Of a DNA stretch of 28,265 nt, positions 1-8,659 are shown one piece after another; within the stretch, counting starts at the first letter, position 1, and each line of letters opens with the position of its first letter. The stretch lies in NCBI GenBank assembly GCA_947259605.1, contig CAMYMX010000001.1:1-28265 (forward strand), in the 5' to 3' direction. Source of the DNA: an uncultured Polyangiaceae bacterium. GTDB lineage: Bacteria; Myxococcota_A; Polyangia; Polyangiales; Houyiibacteriaceae. A program made the position numbers and the translations under genes. The notes under the pieces were generated by a model. That model was not told the DNA's origin and did not search any database. It saw only the letters and a list, made by a program, of their open reading frames with translations.

Positions 1-2
1 TG

Positions 3-1142
3 ATTCGCCCTGAACGCTTCGGCGAGCCCAAGCAATCGTTTCAAGCCGAAGCGCTACCTGTATGGGAGCTCGGTCCCGGCGAGGTTCTGGTGCAGGTCAT
101 GGCTGCCGGCGTGAACTTCAACGGCATCTGGGCCGGGCTTGGCCAGCCGGTCAACATCCTCAAGAGCCACGGGCTGGACTTCCACATCGCCGGCTCCGAT
201 GCTTCCGGCGTGGTCTGGGCGGTTGGACCGGGGGTGGACGACCACAAGGTCGGCGACGAGGTGGTGCTCCATTGCAACCATCTGGTGTACCCGGGCACCA
301 ACGATCTCCAAACGATTTGGGGCTACGAGACACCCGACGGCTCCTTTGCGCAGTTCACGAAGGTGCAGGGGCAACAGGTCCTACCCAAACCGCCGCAGCT
401 CAGCTGGGAAGAGGCCGCCAGCTACGGACTCACGTATTACACGGCGCACCGAATGCTCATCGACCGCGCCAAGATCCAGCCTGGCGAGGACGTCCTGATC
501 TGGGGCGCCGGCGGCGGCCTCGGCGTCTTCGCGGTGCAGCTCTGTGCGGTCGCGGGCGCACGCGCCATCGCAGTGGTGTCGAGCGATGACAAGGCCGAGC
601 TCTGCATGCAGCTCGGGGCTCACGGCGTGATTAACCGCAGGGAGTTCCCGGGCGTTCAGTACAAGGACAACATGACCCCGGAGGAACAGAAAGCGCATAG
701 CGCCGACCTCAAGGGCTTCGGCAAGCGTATTTGGGAGATTCTCGGGGAACGAAAGGGTCCCGAAGTGGTCTTCGAGCACGTCGGCAAGGCCACCTTCCCT
801 GCTAGTGTGTTTCTCGCGGCGAAGTTCGGCCGCATCGTGATCTGTGGCGCAACCACAGGCTACAACCTCAACTTCGACGTGCGTCACCTCTGGATGCGCC
901 AAAAGCAGATCATCGGTTCGCACTTCGCGGATGCCGACTCCGCGAGCCGGGCCAATCGCCTCGTCATTCAGGGCAAGATCAAGCCTGTGATGACGCGCCT
1001 GTTCACTTGGGAAGAGATTCCCGAGGCGCACCAGCTCATGTATGAGAACAAGCTTCACGGTACCGTTTCCTGCCTCGTCGGCGCGCCACGGCCCGGACTC
1101 AAAAACCTCGAAGAAACCCGCGCCGCGATCGCGAACGGTTAG
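3..1142 (+). CDS. ccr: Crotonyl-CoA carboxylase/reductase (5'-truncated by window edge)
   Basis: Medium-chain dehydrogenase/reductase family enzyme that reductively carboxylates crotonyl-CoA to ethylmalonyl-CoA with NADPH and CO2, the signature step of the ethylmalonyl-CoA pathway. The frame is open to the window edge, so about 379 C-terminal residues are present of a family length near 430-450; the true start lies upstream. Visible signatures: VNFNGIWAGLG (Asn of the CO2 pocket region), HIAGSDASG, WGYETPDGSFAQF (Glu of the CO2 pocket region), the nucleotide-binding WGAGGGLGVFAVQL, VFEHVGKATFP and GSHFAD (His of the CO2 pocket region). The pocket residues are assigned by analogy to the Asn/Phe/Glu/His set described for carboxylating enoyl-CoA reductases, with Tyr in place of Phe, as I recall also for alphaproteobacterial Ccr. 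Presence of these residues argues for a true carboxylase over a plain crotonyl-CoA reductase. The stop codon overlaps the ribosome-binding site of mcd, so the two are almost certainly cotranscribed. Confidence 0.93.
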   Translation: MRPERFGEPKQSFQAEALPVWELGPGEVLVQVMAAGVNFNGIWAGLGQPVNILKSHGLDFHIAGSDASGVVWAVGPGVDDHKVGDEVVLHCNHLVYPGTNDLQTIWGYETPDGSFAQFTKVQGQQVLPKPPQLSWEEAASYGLTYYTAHRMLIDRAKIQPGEDVLIWGAGGGLGVFAVQLCAVAGARAIAVVSSDDKAELCMQLGAHGVINRREFPGVQYKDNMTPEEQKAHSADLKGFGKRIWEILGERKGPEVVFEHVGKATFPASVFLAAKFGRIVICGATTGYNLNFDVRHLWMRQKQIIGSHFADADSASRANRLVIQGKIKPVMTRLFTWEEIPEAHQLMYENKLHGTVSCLVGAPRPGLKNLEETRAAIANG

Positions 1143-1146
1143 GAGA
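1141..1146 (+). promoter_or_regulatory. Shine-Dalgarno of mcd overlapping the ccr stop codon
   Basis: AGGAGA lies 5 nt before the mcd ATG at 1152. Its first two bases are the last two bases of the ccr TAG stop. This fixes the mcd start and suggests reinitiation or coupling between the two pathway enzymes. Confidence 0.75.
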
Positions 1147-1151
1147 AGTTC

Positions 1152-2765
1152 ATGCAGAAAGTCATCGAAGCCATCGAGGCCGTCTACCAGCGCGCGCACG
1201 ATCACGTCAAAGCGCTCGTCTTCGAAGGGGATCGAATCAGCGCGAAGAAGCTCAACGCCCACCAACTGGCCGCGCACGCCGTCGCGTACCTGGCCACCGA
1301 GCTCGAAGCCTGCCGTCAGTTGGCCGCTTGGGCCGACCGAGTCGGGGGTGAATACGAGGGTAAGGTGGCGCGCGCGTACATCGGGGAGGTCGCGCGTTCG
1401 ATCGTCGGGGGTGTCGATCTCGGCGCCTGCGAAAACATCAGCCTCAGCGAGGTCGGTATCAGCGAGGGCGACCTGCGCGAAACGCTGCTTCGGCCCGAAG
1501 TCACCGGGTTTTCTGAAGAGCACGCCAGTGGCCAAGTCTACCTGGAGCTCGCGGCGCACGCGCGGGACCACGGCTTCCCGAATCGTGGCTTCGGCGATGA
1601 GATGCTCGACGAGATTCGCTCGCAGTTCTCGAAGTTCGTGGACGCCGCCGTCATTCCAAAGGCACAGGACATCCACCGCAACGACGTCTTGATTCCGATG
1701 GACATCCTCGATCAGATGAGCGAGCTCGGCGTGTTCGGGCTCACGATTCCCGAAGAGTACGGCGGCCTCGGGATGACCAAAGTCGCGATGTGCGTCGTCA
1801 CCGAGGAGCTCTCGCGCGGCTACATCGGCGTAGGCTCCCTTGGGACACGTGCCGAAATCGCAGCCGAGCTCATCCTCTGCGGCGGAACCGAAGAGCAAAA
1901 ACAAAAGTGGCTGCCAAAGATCTCCGCCGGTGAGGTTCTGTCCACCGCGGTCTTCACCGAGCCGAATACCGGCTCGGACCTCGCCCACCTCGGAACGCGC
2001 GCGGTCAAGCAGGCAGACGGAAGCTACGTCGTCAACGGCGCGAAAACCTGGATCACCCATGCAGTGCGGGCCGACCTGATGACCTTGCTGGCACGAACGA
2101 ACTCGGATGAACCCGGATACAAGGGGCTCTCGATGTTCCTCGCGGAGAAGACACGCTTGACAGGCGAAGACGGCGAGCCCGAGTTCGTCGACGAGGGGCT
2201 CACCGGCACCGAGATCAAAGTGCTCGGCTACCGCGGCATGAAGGAATACGAGCTGAGCTTCGAAGGCTTCCAGGTGCCCGCCGACTCATTACTCGGCGGC
2301 GAGGAGGGCGCCGGCTTCAAGCAGCTGATGCAAACGTTCGAGAGCGCCCGCATTCAGACGGCTGCACGCGGCGTCGGGCTCGCCCAAGCGGCGCTCGAAG
2401 ACGCCATCCTGTACGCCACCGAGCGCGAGCAGTTCGGTGGGCCCATCTTCCAGTTCCCGCGCGTCGCGCGCAAGATCGGCCGCATGGTCTGTCGCATCGA
2501 AGCCGGCCGCCAGCTCACCTACTTCAGCGCACGTGAGAAGGACCAAGAGAAGCGCTGCGACCTCGAAGCAGGCATGGCCAAGCTCTTGGCGACTCGCTGT
2601 GCGTGGGAGTCGTCCGACGCCAACGTTCAGATTCACGGCGGAAACGGCTACGCTGAGGAGTACACCGCTTCCCGGCTCCTGGTCGATTCCAGAGTGCTCA
2701 GCATCTTCGAGGGCGCCAACGAGATCCAAGCGCACGTCGTCGCGCGACGGCTCCTCGAAAGCTGA
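1152..2765 (+). CDS. mcd: Methylsuccinyl-CoA dehydrogenase (acyl-CoA dehydrogenase family)
   Basis: FAD-dependent acyl-CoA dehydrogenase of 537 residues, predicted to oxidise (2S)-methylsuccinyl-CoA to mesaconyl-CoA in the ethylmalonyl-CoA pathway. Residues 1-170 form an extra helical N-terminal extension, the feature that separates methylsuccinyl-CoA dehydrogenases from ordinary acyl-CoA dehydrogenases of about 380 residues. The catalytic core then shows FGLTIPEEYGGLGM, FTEPNTGSDLAHLGTRA (flavin/substrate binding), WITHA, QIHGGNGYAEEY and SIFEGANEIQ. The Glu at about residue 520 in IFEGANEIQ sits at the catalytic-base position of short/medium-chain acyl-CoA dehydrogenases. Adjacency to ccr with a 9-nt gap strongly supports the specific assignment over a generic acyl-CoA dehydrogenase. 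The start is fixed by AGGAGA 5 nt upstream. Confidence 0.9.
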   Translation: MQKVIEAIEAVYQRAHDHVKALVFEGDRISAKKLNAHQLAAHAVAYLATELEACRQLAAWADRVGGEYEGKVARAYIGEVARSIVGGVDLGACENISLSEVGISEGDLRETLLRPEVTGFSEEHASGQVYLELAAHARDHGFPNRGFGDEMLDEIRSQFSKFVDAAVIPKAQDIHRNDVLIPMDILDQMSELGVFGLTIPEEYGGLGMTKVAMCVVTEELSRGYIGVGSLGTRAEIAAELILCGGTEEQKQKWLPKISAGEVLSTAVFTEPNTGSDLAHLGTRAVKQADGSYVVNGAKTWITHAVRADLMTLLARTNSDEPGYKGLSMFLAEKTRLTGEDGEPEFVDEGLTGTEIKVLGYRGMKEYELSFEGFQVPADSLLGGEEGAGFKQLMQTFESARIQTAARGVGLAQAALEDAILYATEREQFGGPIFQFPRVARKIGRMVCRIEAGRQLTYFSAREKDQEKRCDLEAGMAKLLATRCAWESSDANVQIHGGNGYAEEYTASRLLVDSRVLSIFEGANEIQAHVVARRLLES

Positions 2766-2798
2766 CGCGCGCCGCCAAAGCGGCCATACTGGCCCGGC

Positions 2799-4505
2799 AT
2801 GAAGCCTGATCGCATCGGCGAGGGGCGAAGGCTCGTACGCATCGCCTTTGCCATGTTGCTCGCTGTGCAGGTCTTTTTGGCCGTGTGGGGGATCGCCGAT
2901 CAATGGACGCGAGGCCACAACGGCTGGAACGGTGCCGCGTACCACAACGCCGCTCGGAACACCTTGCGCTGGAACGTGCTTTTCCCGCTCCAGTATGACA
3001 CGGCCAACGTACCGCCGAGCAAGGACCAACTCTACACCCACCACCCGCTTGCACTACACTTGCACAACGTCGTCAGTGTGAAGCTGTTTGGGGACCGTGA
3101 GGTGTCGATCCGGCTGGTAGCGGGCTTCTGGAGCGTGGCGATCGTCTGCATGCTCTTCGCCGTAGTGAGACGACTCTGGGACGACGCCCATGCCCTCGCT
3201 GCGTCGGCAATCTATGTCGCGCTTCCGATCAACGCGATCTATACGAACATGGCCAACAACTCGGCCGGCTTCATTTTCTGGATCCTGCTGACGCTCTATC
3301 TCTACATCAGAGCCAGCCGCACCCTGCCCTGGTCATGGACAGCCTTCACGGCGTTCCTTGCTTCCTTCGGCATGGCCGCCATCTGGGACTGGCCGGCCTA
3401 CTACATTGCGTTCTGCATTGCCCTACACTGGGCATGGTCCCTCTATCGGCCCGGGAGTGGCGTGCCCGCACGGGGGTCAACGACGCAACTCGGGATGTTC
3501 TGCTTCTGGGTGTTGGCGTTGTTCGTGGGGCACTTCGTGTTGGTCGAAGTGCTCACCGGAAATCTCGATGAGCTGAGGGGGACGTTCAACGCTCGGCGTG
3601 CCCTCTCCTGGACTCGGTTTCGAACGCATTTGCTAGTCGTGCCAGAGCTCATGTTCACGGCGCCCGTGCTCGGGCTTTGTCTCGCCTGGGTCGCGTTCTG
3701 GCTTCGGCGAGTCGTTCGGAGCGAGGCAAAGCCCCGCGATTTGCTCCCGGTCGCGTTTTTCTTCGCAGGCATGGTTCACTATTGGACCTTTCGCTGGAGC
3801 GCAATCGTTCATTCCTACTGGGCCTGGACGATGCTTCCAGCCGTCGCGATCGCTGTCACGACCTCGCTCTTCGAAACGGCACGCTTGATTCGCACGCGCG
3901 CGGGGCAATTGGCGAGCCTCAGCGTTCTGCTCCTCCTGGTTCCTTTGGCGATCCGGGACGTTCAACTCGTCCCCACGGGCCGCTACGTCGGCGGCTCAAT
4001 GTGGTTCTTCACTTCGGTGCGAGGCACGATCGATCAATTCGACTCGGGCCGGCCCGAGCTCCGCTTTGCGAGGCGGGTCAAGGCCTGGACCGATCGGAGC
4101 ACCGGCGTCCAACTTCATACGAGCCTGAAGCAGTTTCGGCTCGAGCCGCGTTTCGACATTACCCTCGACCGCGTGACCCACCGCTGGTCACAGAACCCAC
4201 GAACCGAGATCTCCAACGAACAGGGAGCGACCGGCTGGGTCTTTGTCGCCGCCGTCGACGCCTTTTCGGAGGAGGAACGGGCTGGGTTCGCTTCGCGTCA
4301 TCCGTATCGGCAGTACGGCGACTACTTCATGTTGGACCTGCGGCGCGAGGCCCGCGACATCGAAGTCTGGGGCCTGACGCCGGTTCAGTTCAGTCCTCGG
4401 TGGCGCCTGTTGCACACCGCGTTCGAGCCACCCATGAGAGCGACGCGAATGATTGGGGCCGAACAGTCCCTCGACCAAAAGGTGGCGGAGCTCGATGCCC
4501 CCTAA
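2799..4505 (+). CDS. Polytopic membrane glycosyltransferase, GT-C/PMT-like
   Basis: 568-residue integral membrane protein with a first membrane helix at about residues 13-33 and around ten hydrophobic segments up to about residue 395, followed by a soluble C-terminal domain of roughly 170 residues. The first extracytoplasmic loop carries GHNGWNGAAYHNAARN and then LYTHHPLALHLHN (about residues 79-90), a pattern seen in lipid-phosphate-sugar-dependent GT-C enzymes of the PMT/ArnT (GT39/GT83-like) type. By family analogy it would transfer a sugar from a polyprenyl-phosphate donor onto an envelope acceptor on the periplasmic face. Donor and acceptor cannot be read from sequence. The ATG at 2799 is 33 nt after the mcd stop with no strong Shine-Dalgarno. 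The end overlaps the next gene by 11 nt, linking it to a sulfatase-fold envelope enzyme. No classic acidic catalytic pair is obvious in the first loop, so family membership is probable but the chemistry is unproven. Confidence 0.72.
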   Translation: MKPDRIGEGRRLVRIAFAMLLAVQVFLAVWGIADQWTRGHNGWNGAAYHNAARNTLRWNVLFPLQYDTANVPPSKDQLYTHHPLALHLHNVVSVKLFGDREVSIRLVAGFWSVAIVCMLFAVVRRLWDDAHALAASAIYVALPINAIYTNMANNSAGFIFWILLTLYLYIRASRTLPWSWTAFTAFLASFGMAAIWDWPAYYIAFCIALHWAWSLYRPGSGVPARGSTTQLGMFCFWVLALFVGHFVLVEVLTGNLDELRGTFNARRALSWTRFRTHLLVVPELMFTAPVLGLCLAWVAFWLRRVVRSEAKPRDLLPVAFFFAGMVHYWTFRWSAIVHSYWAWTMLPAVAIAVTTSLFETARLIRTRAGQLASLSVLLLLVPLAIRDVQLVPTGRYVGGSMWFFTSVRGTIDQFDSGRPELRFARRVKAWTDRSTGVQLHTSLKQFRLEPRFDITLDRVTHRWSQNPRTEISNEQGATGWVFVAAVDAFSEEERAGFASRHPYRQYGDYFMLDLRREARDIEVWGLTPVQFSPRWRLLHTAFEPPMRATRMIGAEQSLDQKVAELDAP

Positions 4506-6519
4506 GCCCTTTGACTCGATTCTGATGCTCTGGTCGGGGGCCTACCTGGGCGCTGTCTTCTTCTTGGTGGCAGGTCTCCTTCCGCAGGGCACCGTTTCGA
4601 TCGGCCTGCTCGCGCAGCTGTCTTGGCTCGCGGTCGTCGGCTCGATACCCACCACCCTCGCTCTCGCCGCAGCGTCACGGGTGGCGAGTGGGACGCGTCC
4701 CATCATCGTCGCGTCAACCCTCGTGTTGGTTGCGCTGACCATGGCTGTCGGCTGGGAACACGTCGACTTTCTGCTCTCCGGACCACGGTGGCTCGATCAT
4801 CCTCGCCGCCCGCTGCTGCAAGTTGCGATGCTGTCCGTGCTGGGCCTGCTCGCTGGAGCCGGCTGGCTTTGGTTGATTCTGGGGATTCGAGTTCGGAGGC
4901 CTGCACAGCAGGCGACCTGGATCGCCTTCAGCATCGTTGCGGTCGGCCTGCTCACCGCCGCGATCGTGCGCTACCGGGCCTACGACTACTCGATCGCCCA
5001 GCTCGTCTTCCCAGCCGGGCTCCTGAGCGGCGCAATTCTTTACCTCATCATTCGAAATTCGCCGCGCCGAATCATTGCCGTAGGCTTGGCCGCGGTCTGC
5101 CTACTTTTCGGCGTCGGCTCGCGCTTCGCGCCCGCTCTCGTGACGACCGGCCAACGGGAGGTGATCGCGCAGAGCCGGGCCGGTGCTCTGGCGACCCTGT
5201 ACGTGCTGCCTCACGTGAGCCAAGGGACGGGCCTTCAGCACAGCGGAGCGGGTTGCCCAGAGCCGAAACCTATCCTCGAGACTTCGCCGATCGGCATACT
5301 GCCCGACGGGCGACGGAACGTGATCCTGATCACCGTCGATGCCCTGCGGAAAGACGTCGTGGGGCGGGTGCGAGATGGACGCCCGGTCACTCCCCAACTG
5401 TCGAAACTAGCGACGAATGGCGTGTCTTTCGTCAATGCGACGTCGACGTATCCGGCGACCCTCTTCGCCGTGGGCAGCGCGTTTACAGGACTTAGCCCGG
5501 CAGAGCTCTACCTCTCGCCGTCCTTGCCCGAAACGATCTTCACGCGCTCCCGCGCCCACATCGACCAGCAGATCGCGGTCCTTCCGGATGTGACTTGGTT
5601 TCGTCTCCCGATCGTGCGGCAGTTTCTCGCCCCCGGTGTCGAAACCAAATTCGCGGCCACCGACGCAGACGCGACCGATGCGCTCGTCGCCCGCCTCCGC
5701 CAAGCGCGTCAAGACGACGCGTCGGTGATGGCCTGGGTGCACTACTACGCTCCACACGACCCCTACGAGTCACACGCTGGATTCGCCTTCGGAGACGGAA
5801 AGAGAAACGCTTACCTCAGCGAGGTCGCCTACTTCGATCGGGAGCTCGGCCGCTTGATGGGCTACTTGGAAGCGGACCGCTGGCTCGAAGACAGTCTGGT
5901 GATCTTCTTTTCGGATCACGGTGAAGCACTGGGCGAAAGATCTTACTGGGGGCATCACGTGTACTTGAACGGCTGGATGGTGGACGTGCCGCTGGTGCTC
6001 TGGCACTCGGCCTTCGCGCCCTCCGAGCCCCGCGTCGGTGTCAGCCTCGCCGATGTCGCGCCGAGCGTCCTTCATTTCCTCGGGCTGCCGCTGCCGTCCG
6101 ACATCGCAGCGCGGAGTCTATTCACGCTCGATCCGGAGCTGCCTAACCGTGCGTCGTTTTCCGAAGCCTTTCCAGTCCGCGGCCGAGAGCTTTTTGATAG
6201 TTTTTGCCTCCCTGCCCTCGACGATGCGACAATTCGCGAGCGACTCCGGAGCATTCGCGTGTCTAGCAAGGGGTACGAGCCCAAGGGCGCCGTCAGCCTC
6301 GATGGGTACCGGCTCATCCATCATCGCGGCGCGGACGAGGCGTTCTTTTTCGACCTTGAAAGCAATCCGGGCGAGGACCCCGGCCTTCAAACGGCCAATT
6401 CGGAAGCTCGCCGAAAGCTCGAAGCCGAGCTGGATAGTTGGGAGCAAGCGCAGCTGAGACGCATCCAGTGCCGGCTGCAGCTCAGCGGGGATCGGGTGAA
6501 GACACCTCGTCCTCAATGA
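4495..6519 (+). CDS. Membrane-anchored sulfatase/alkaline phosphatase-superfamily enzyme
   Basis: Predicted 674-residue protein: seven hydrophobic segments in about residues 8-210, then an extracytoplasmic alkaline-phosphatase-superfamily domain. ATG 4495 is preferred over an in-frame TTG 42 nt upstream because GGAG lies 4 nt before it and the N-terminus then leads straight into the first membrane segment. Superfamily metal and active-site positions are visible: VILITVDALRKD (Asp near 282), STYPATLFAVGSAFTG (nucleophile position, Thr near 318), HYYAPHDPY (His near 421), FFSDHGEALGE (Asp-His near 474-475) and WGHHVYL. The arylsulfatase formylglycine motif C/S-x-P-x-R is replaced by T-Y-P-A-T, so it is unlikely to be a formylglycine sulfatase. 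A phospho-transferase or phosphodiesterase acting on envelope glycans or lipids is more likely. It overlaps the upstream glycosyltransferase by 11 nt, suggesting one envelope-modification pathway. Its last 38 nt also encode the end of the opposing gene. Confidence 0.8.
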   Translation: MPPKPFDSILMLWSGAYLGAVFFLVAGLLPQGTVSIGLLAQLSWLAVVGSIPTTLALAAASRVASGTRPIIVASTLVLVALTMAVGWEHVDFLLSGPRWLDHPRRPLLQVAMLSVLGLLAGAGWLWLILGIRVRRPAQQATWIAFSIVAVGLLTAAIVRYRAYDYSIAQLVFPAGLLSGAILYLIIRNSPRRIIAVGLAAVCLLFGVGSRFAPALVTTGQREVIAQSRAGALATLYVLPHVSQGTGLQHSGAGCPEPKPILETSPIGILPDGRRNVILITVDALRKDVVGRVRDGRPVTPQLSKLATNGVSFVNATSTYPATLFAVGSAFTGLSPAELYLSPSLPETIFTRSRAHIDQQIAVLPDVTWFRLPIVRQFLAPGVETKFAATDADATDALVARLRQARQDDASVMAWVHYYAPHDPYESHAGFAFGDGKRNAYLSEVAYFDRELGRLMGYLEADRWLEDSLVIFFSDHGEALGERSYWGHHVYLNGWMVDVPLVLWHSAFAPSEPRVGVSLADVAPSVLHFLGLPLPSDIAARSLFTLDPELPNRASFSEAFPVRGRELFDSFCLPALDDATIRERLRSIRVSSKGYEPKGAVSLDGYRLIHHRGADEAFFFDLESNPGEDPGLQTANSEARRKLEAELDSWEQAQLRRIQCRLQLSGDRVKTPRPQ

Positions 6520-8659
6520 CGACCGCCCCATCGGAAGTCACATCACCGGCGATCATCGAGAGCCGGGCGTCGTGGAAACGAATCGTCGCTCCTTCACCGG
6601 CAACCGTCGTCGCATAGAGTTGCACCACCAGATGGCTGCCATCTTGTGGCACACCGATCTCGTAGCTCAACCGCCAGCGTTCGCCGCCTCGAAGCTCGAA
6701 GGCCTTTCGCTGGAATTTCAGACGGTCATCGAGGAATACGTCTTGATGGAGCGCAACCGCCGATTGTTCGCCGAAGATTTCGAGATCCAGATCGACGCGC
6801 AGGGTCGTGCCGCCGGGAACCCGGAGATACTGACCGCCGAGGAGCAGCTTCTTGCCATCGACAGCTGGCACCGATACACGCTCCGCGACGAGAAGGTCGA
6901 TCGCCCCAGCCCGCGTCATGTCGGCATGGCCCGAGCGGGAGAGACGGGCCACCTCGGTGAGCAGCTGCCGCGCTCGCTCCGGAGCCGGCTCGCGCTCGCG
7001 ATTCGGACCGAAGGGCAAACCCGCCAGGGGGACCGAGCGCGAACAACTCTGAAACGATTCGTTGCATACCACCGCGCTCCCGGAGGGCTCGAACATCATC
7101 GCGGTCCGGGCATAGGTGTTCCCTGAAAAGACCGGACGCGGCGACTCGTAGTCCCGGAACCAGCTCCGCCCGACGAAACCCTGCGCCTGATGCTGCAAGC
7201 CGAGGAGGTCGGTGACCGAAAGCGCGGTGTCGACGTGCGCGTAGAGGGTGTTGACGCGTTTCGGCATTGGCTCCGGAAGCATGACGATGGCGAACGACCA
7301 ACTCTGGGAGAGCAGCCGCTCCGTGGCGCTCGCAGCCTGCGCCAGCCCAGTCGATTCATCCGAGGTGATGACCACGACCGTGTCGTCTAGTACCCCGCGC
7401 CGATCGAGGTCTCCGAGAAAATCCGCAAGCGCATCGTCGGCCCACCGAAATGCGCGCTCTTGCCTGGTCCGAGCGCGTTCGGCCGTCGCGGTGTCGGGAA
7501 TGGTAAACGGGTGGTGCGTACCGACCGTCAAGAGCGTCGCGAAGAACGGCCGCTCCGCCTCGTGAAGCTCGATCACGCGCGCCAGTGACTGCTCGAAGAA
7601 CGCCTTATCGTCGACGCCCCAGTCGGTTCGCGCATAGCTCCGCTCGAAATAGGGGTCGCCGATGAGCTCCTCGAAGCCGGCCTTTTTCATGAACTGGTCC
7701 TTGAGCATGAAACCGAGGGGCGCCGATTGAATGTAAGCGGTCGCGTATCCCTGTTCCCGAAAGACCTCTGGAAGACAGCGGCGCGCCGCGGCGTAGACCT
7801 GCTCGCTCATCTTGGACTGGTCGCTGAGAAGCTTCGGGTAGTCCCCGCAAAGGATTGCGTACTCCCCGCGGTTGGTCTGCCGCTGATGCGAAACCATGTG
7901 CGTGAACAAAACGTGCCGACGAGCGATCGCGTCGAGCTTGGGCATCTCGATGCTGCTCCGGACACCTTCGGCGGCCGCGACCGAAGGCAGGTGCGCGCCT
8001 GACGCAGCTTCGATCAGAATCAAGAGTACGTTTGGCCGGTTGGACAGCGGCCCCACCCAGCGCGAGCCGTCGAGATTGCCGCGGAACACCTCTCGCACCT
8101 CGGCGCTGATCGCGACTCGGAAGGGGCGCACCGAAGGCGGAAAGATCCCGAGATTGGCCTGAATCGCGTGGCGTTCGCGCCACTCGTCGTGCGTGTACGA
8201 AGTCGGGATGGCCACTTGCCCGAACACGGAAGCCGCGAACCCGAGGCCCCACCATCGCCACCATAGCGAGGCAGGACGTCGCGCCCAAACCGCCCCAAGG
8301 ACCGCGAGGGCCGTGATCGACAGGACCAGCAGGGGGTGGCGTGCGTGCCGGACCGAGCCACCGAGAAACGTCGAATCACCGAGGAAGCCGGCGTGAGTGA
8401 ACGCGTATAGAGAATCGAAAACGGAAATGAACTCGTACATCGCGAAGCTCGAGAAAATGAAAGCGACGAGGAGCGTCAAACTGAGGACGCGCCCCCAGAG
8501 ACGCTGGGTCGCCAGTAGGAGCCCCACGAGCCCGACCAGCAGCAAACCGACCGAAGCGTCGGCCAGAGCGCCGCGCAGGTCGATCGGCGCCAAGGCCAGG
8601 CGCTTTTCGTACAGGAGCAGAGCGCGGGTGAGCCAAGGCGTGGCAACGCACAGCGCCAC
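6482..8659 (-). CDS. LtaS-like membrane sulfatase-fold protein (phosphoglycerol transferase family)
   Basis: 725 residues counted from GTG 8659. Several membrane segments occupy about residues 1-150, then comes a periplasmic LtaS/MdoB-type domain. Visible positions: VLLILIEAASGAHLPS (metal Glu 217), HQRQTNRGEYAILCGD (Thr 262 at the nucleophile position, as in the TSDSEF-type motif of LtaS), GTHHPFTIPD (His 382/383), VVITSDESTG (Asp 434-Glu 435) and AHVDTALSVTDLLGL. Known LtaS enzymes use Asp-His at the penultimate position; here the His is replaced by Glu. A C-terminal stretch of about 120 residues looks beta-rich and is an addition to the core. In a Gram-negative context the family makes phosphoglycerol-modified glycans or lipids, but the substrate is unknown. 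The start is uncertain: a GGAGG at 8684-8688 is ideally spaced for an upstream in-frame CTG at 8677, extending the first helix by six residues. The 3' end overlaps the opposing sulfatase-fold gene by 38 nt. Confidence 0.82.
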   Translation of the reverse strand: MALCVATPWLTRALLLYEKRLALAPIDLRGALADASVGLLLVGLVGLLLATQRLWGRVLSLTLLVAFIFSSFAMYEFISVFDSLYAFTHAGFLGDSTFLGGSVRHARHPLLVLSITALAVLGAVWARRPASLWWRWWGLGFAASVFGQVAIPTSYTHDEWRERHAIQANLGIFPPSVRPFRVAISAEVREVFRGNLDGSRWVGPLSNRPNVLLILIEAASGAHLPSVAAAEGVRSSIEMPKLDAIARRHVLFTHMVSHQRQTNRGEYAILCGDYPKLLSDQSKMSEQVYAAARRCLPEVFREQGYATAYIQSAPLGFMLKDQFMKKAGFEELIGDPYFERSYARTDWGVDDKAFFEQSLARVIELHEAERPFFATLLTVGTHHPFTIPDTATAERARTRQERAFRWADDALADFLGDLDRRGVLDDTVVVITSDESTGLAQAASATERLLSQSWSFAIVMLPEPMPKRVNTLYAHVDTALSVTDLLGLQHQAQGFVGRSWFRDYESPRPVFSGNTYARTAMMFEPSGSAVVCNESFQSCSRSVPLAGLPFGPNREREPAPERARQLLTEVARLSRSGHADMTRAGAIDLLVAERVSVPAVDGKKLLLGGQYLRVPGGTTLRVDLDLEIFGEQSAVALHQDVFLDDRLKFQRKAFELRGGERWRLSYEIGVPQDGSHLVVQLYATTVAGEGATIRFHDARLSMIAGDVTSDGAVVIEDEVSSPDPR

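Noticed and set aside
381..2060. 559-codon open frame on the minus strand opposite ccr/mcd
   Set aside because: It is an antisense shadow of two well-recognised enzymes in GC-rich DNA; the translation is Arg/Asp/Glu-rich with no family pattern.
4453..4494. TTG start at 4453 for the first sulfatase-fold gene
   Set aside because: The extra 14 residues are polar, not conserved-looking, and lie inside the preceding gene; ATG 4495 has GGAG upstream.
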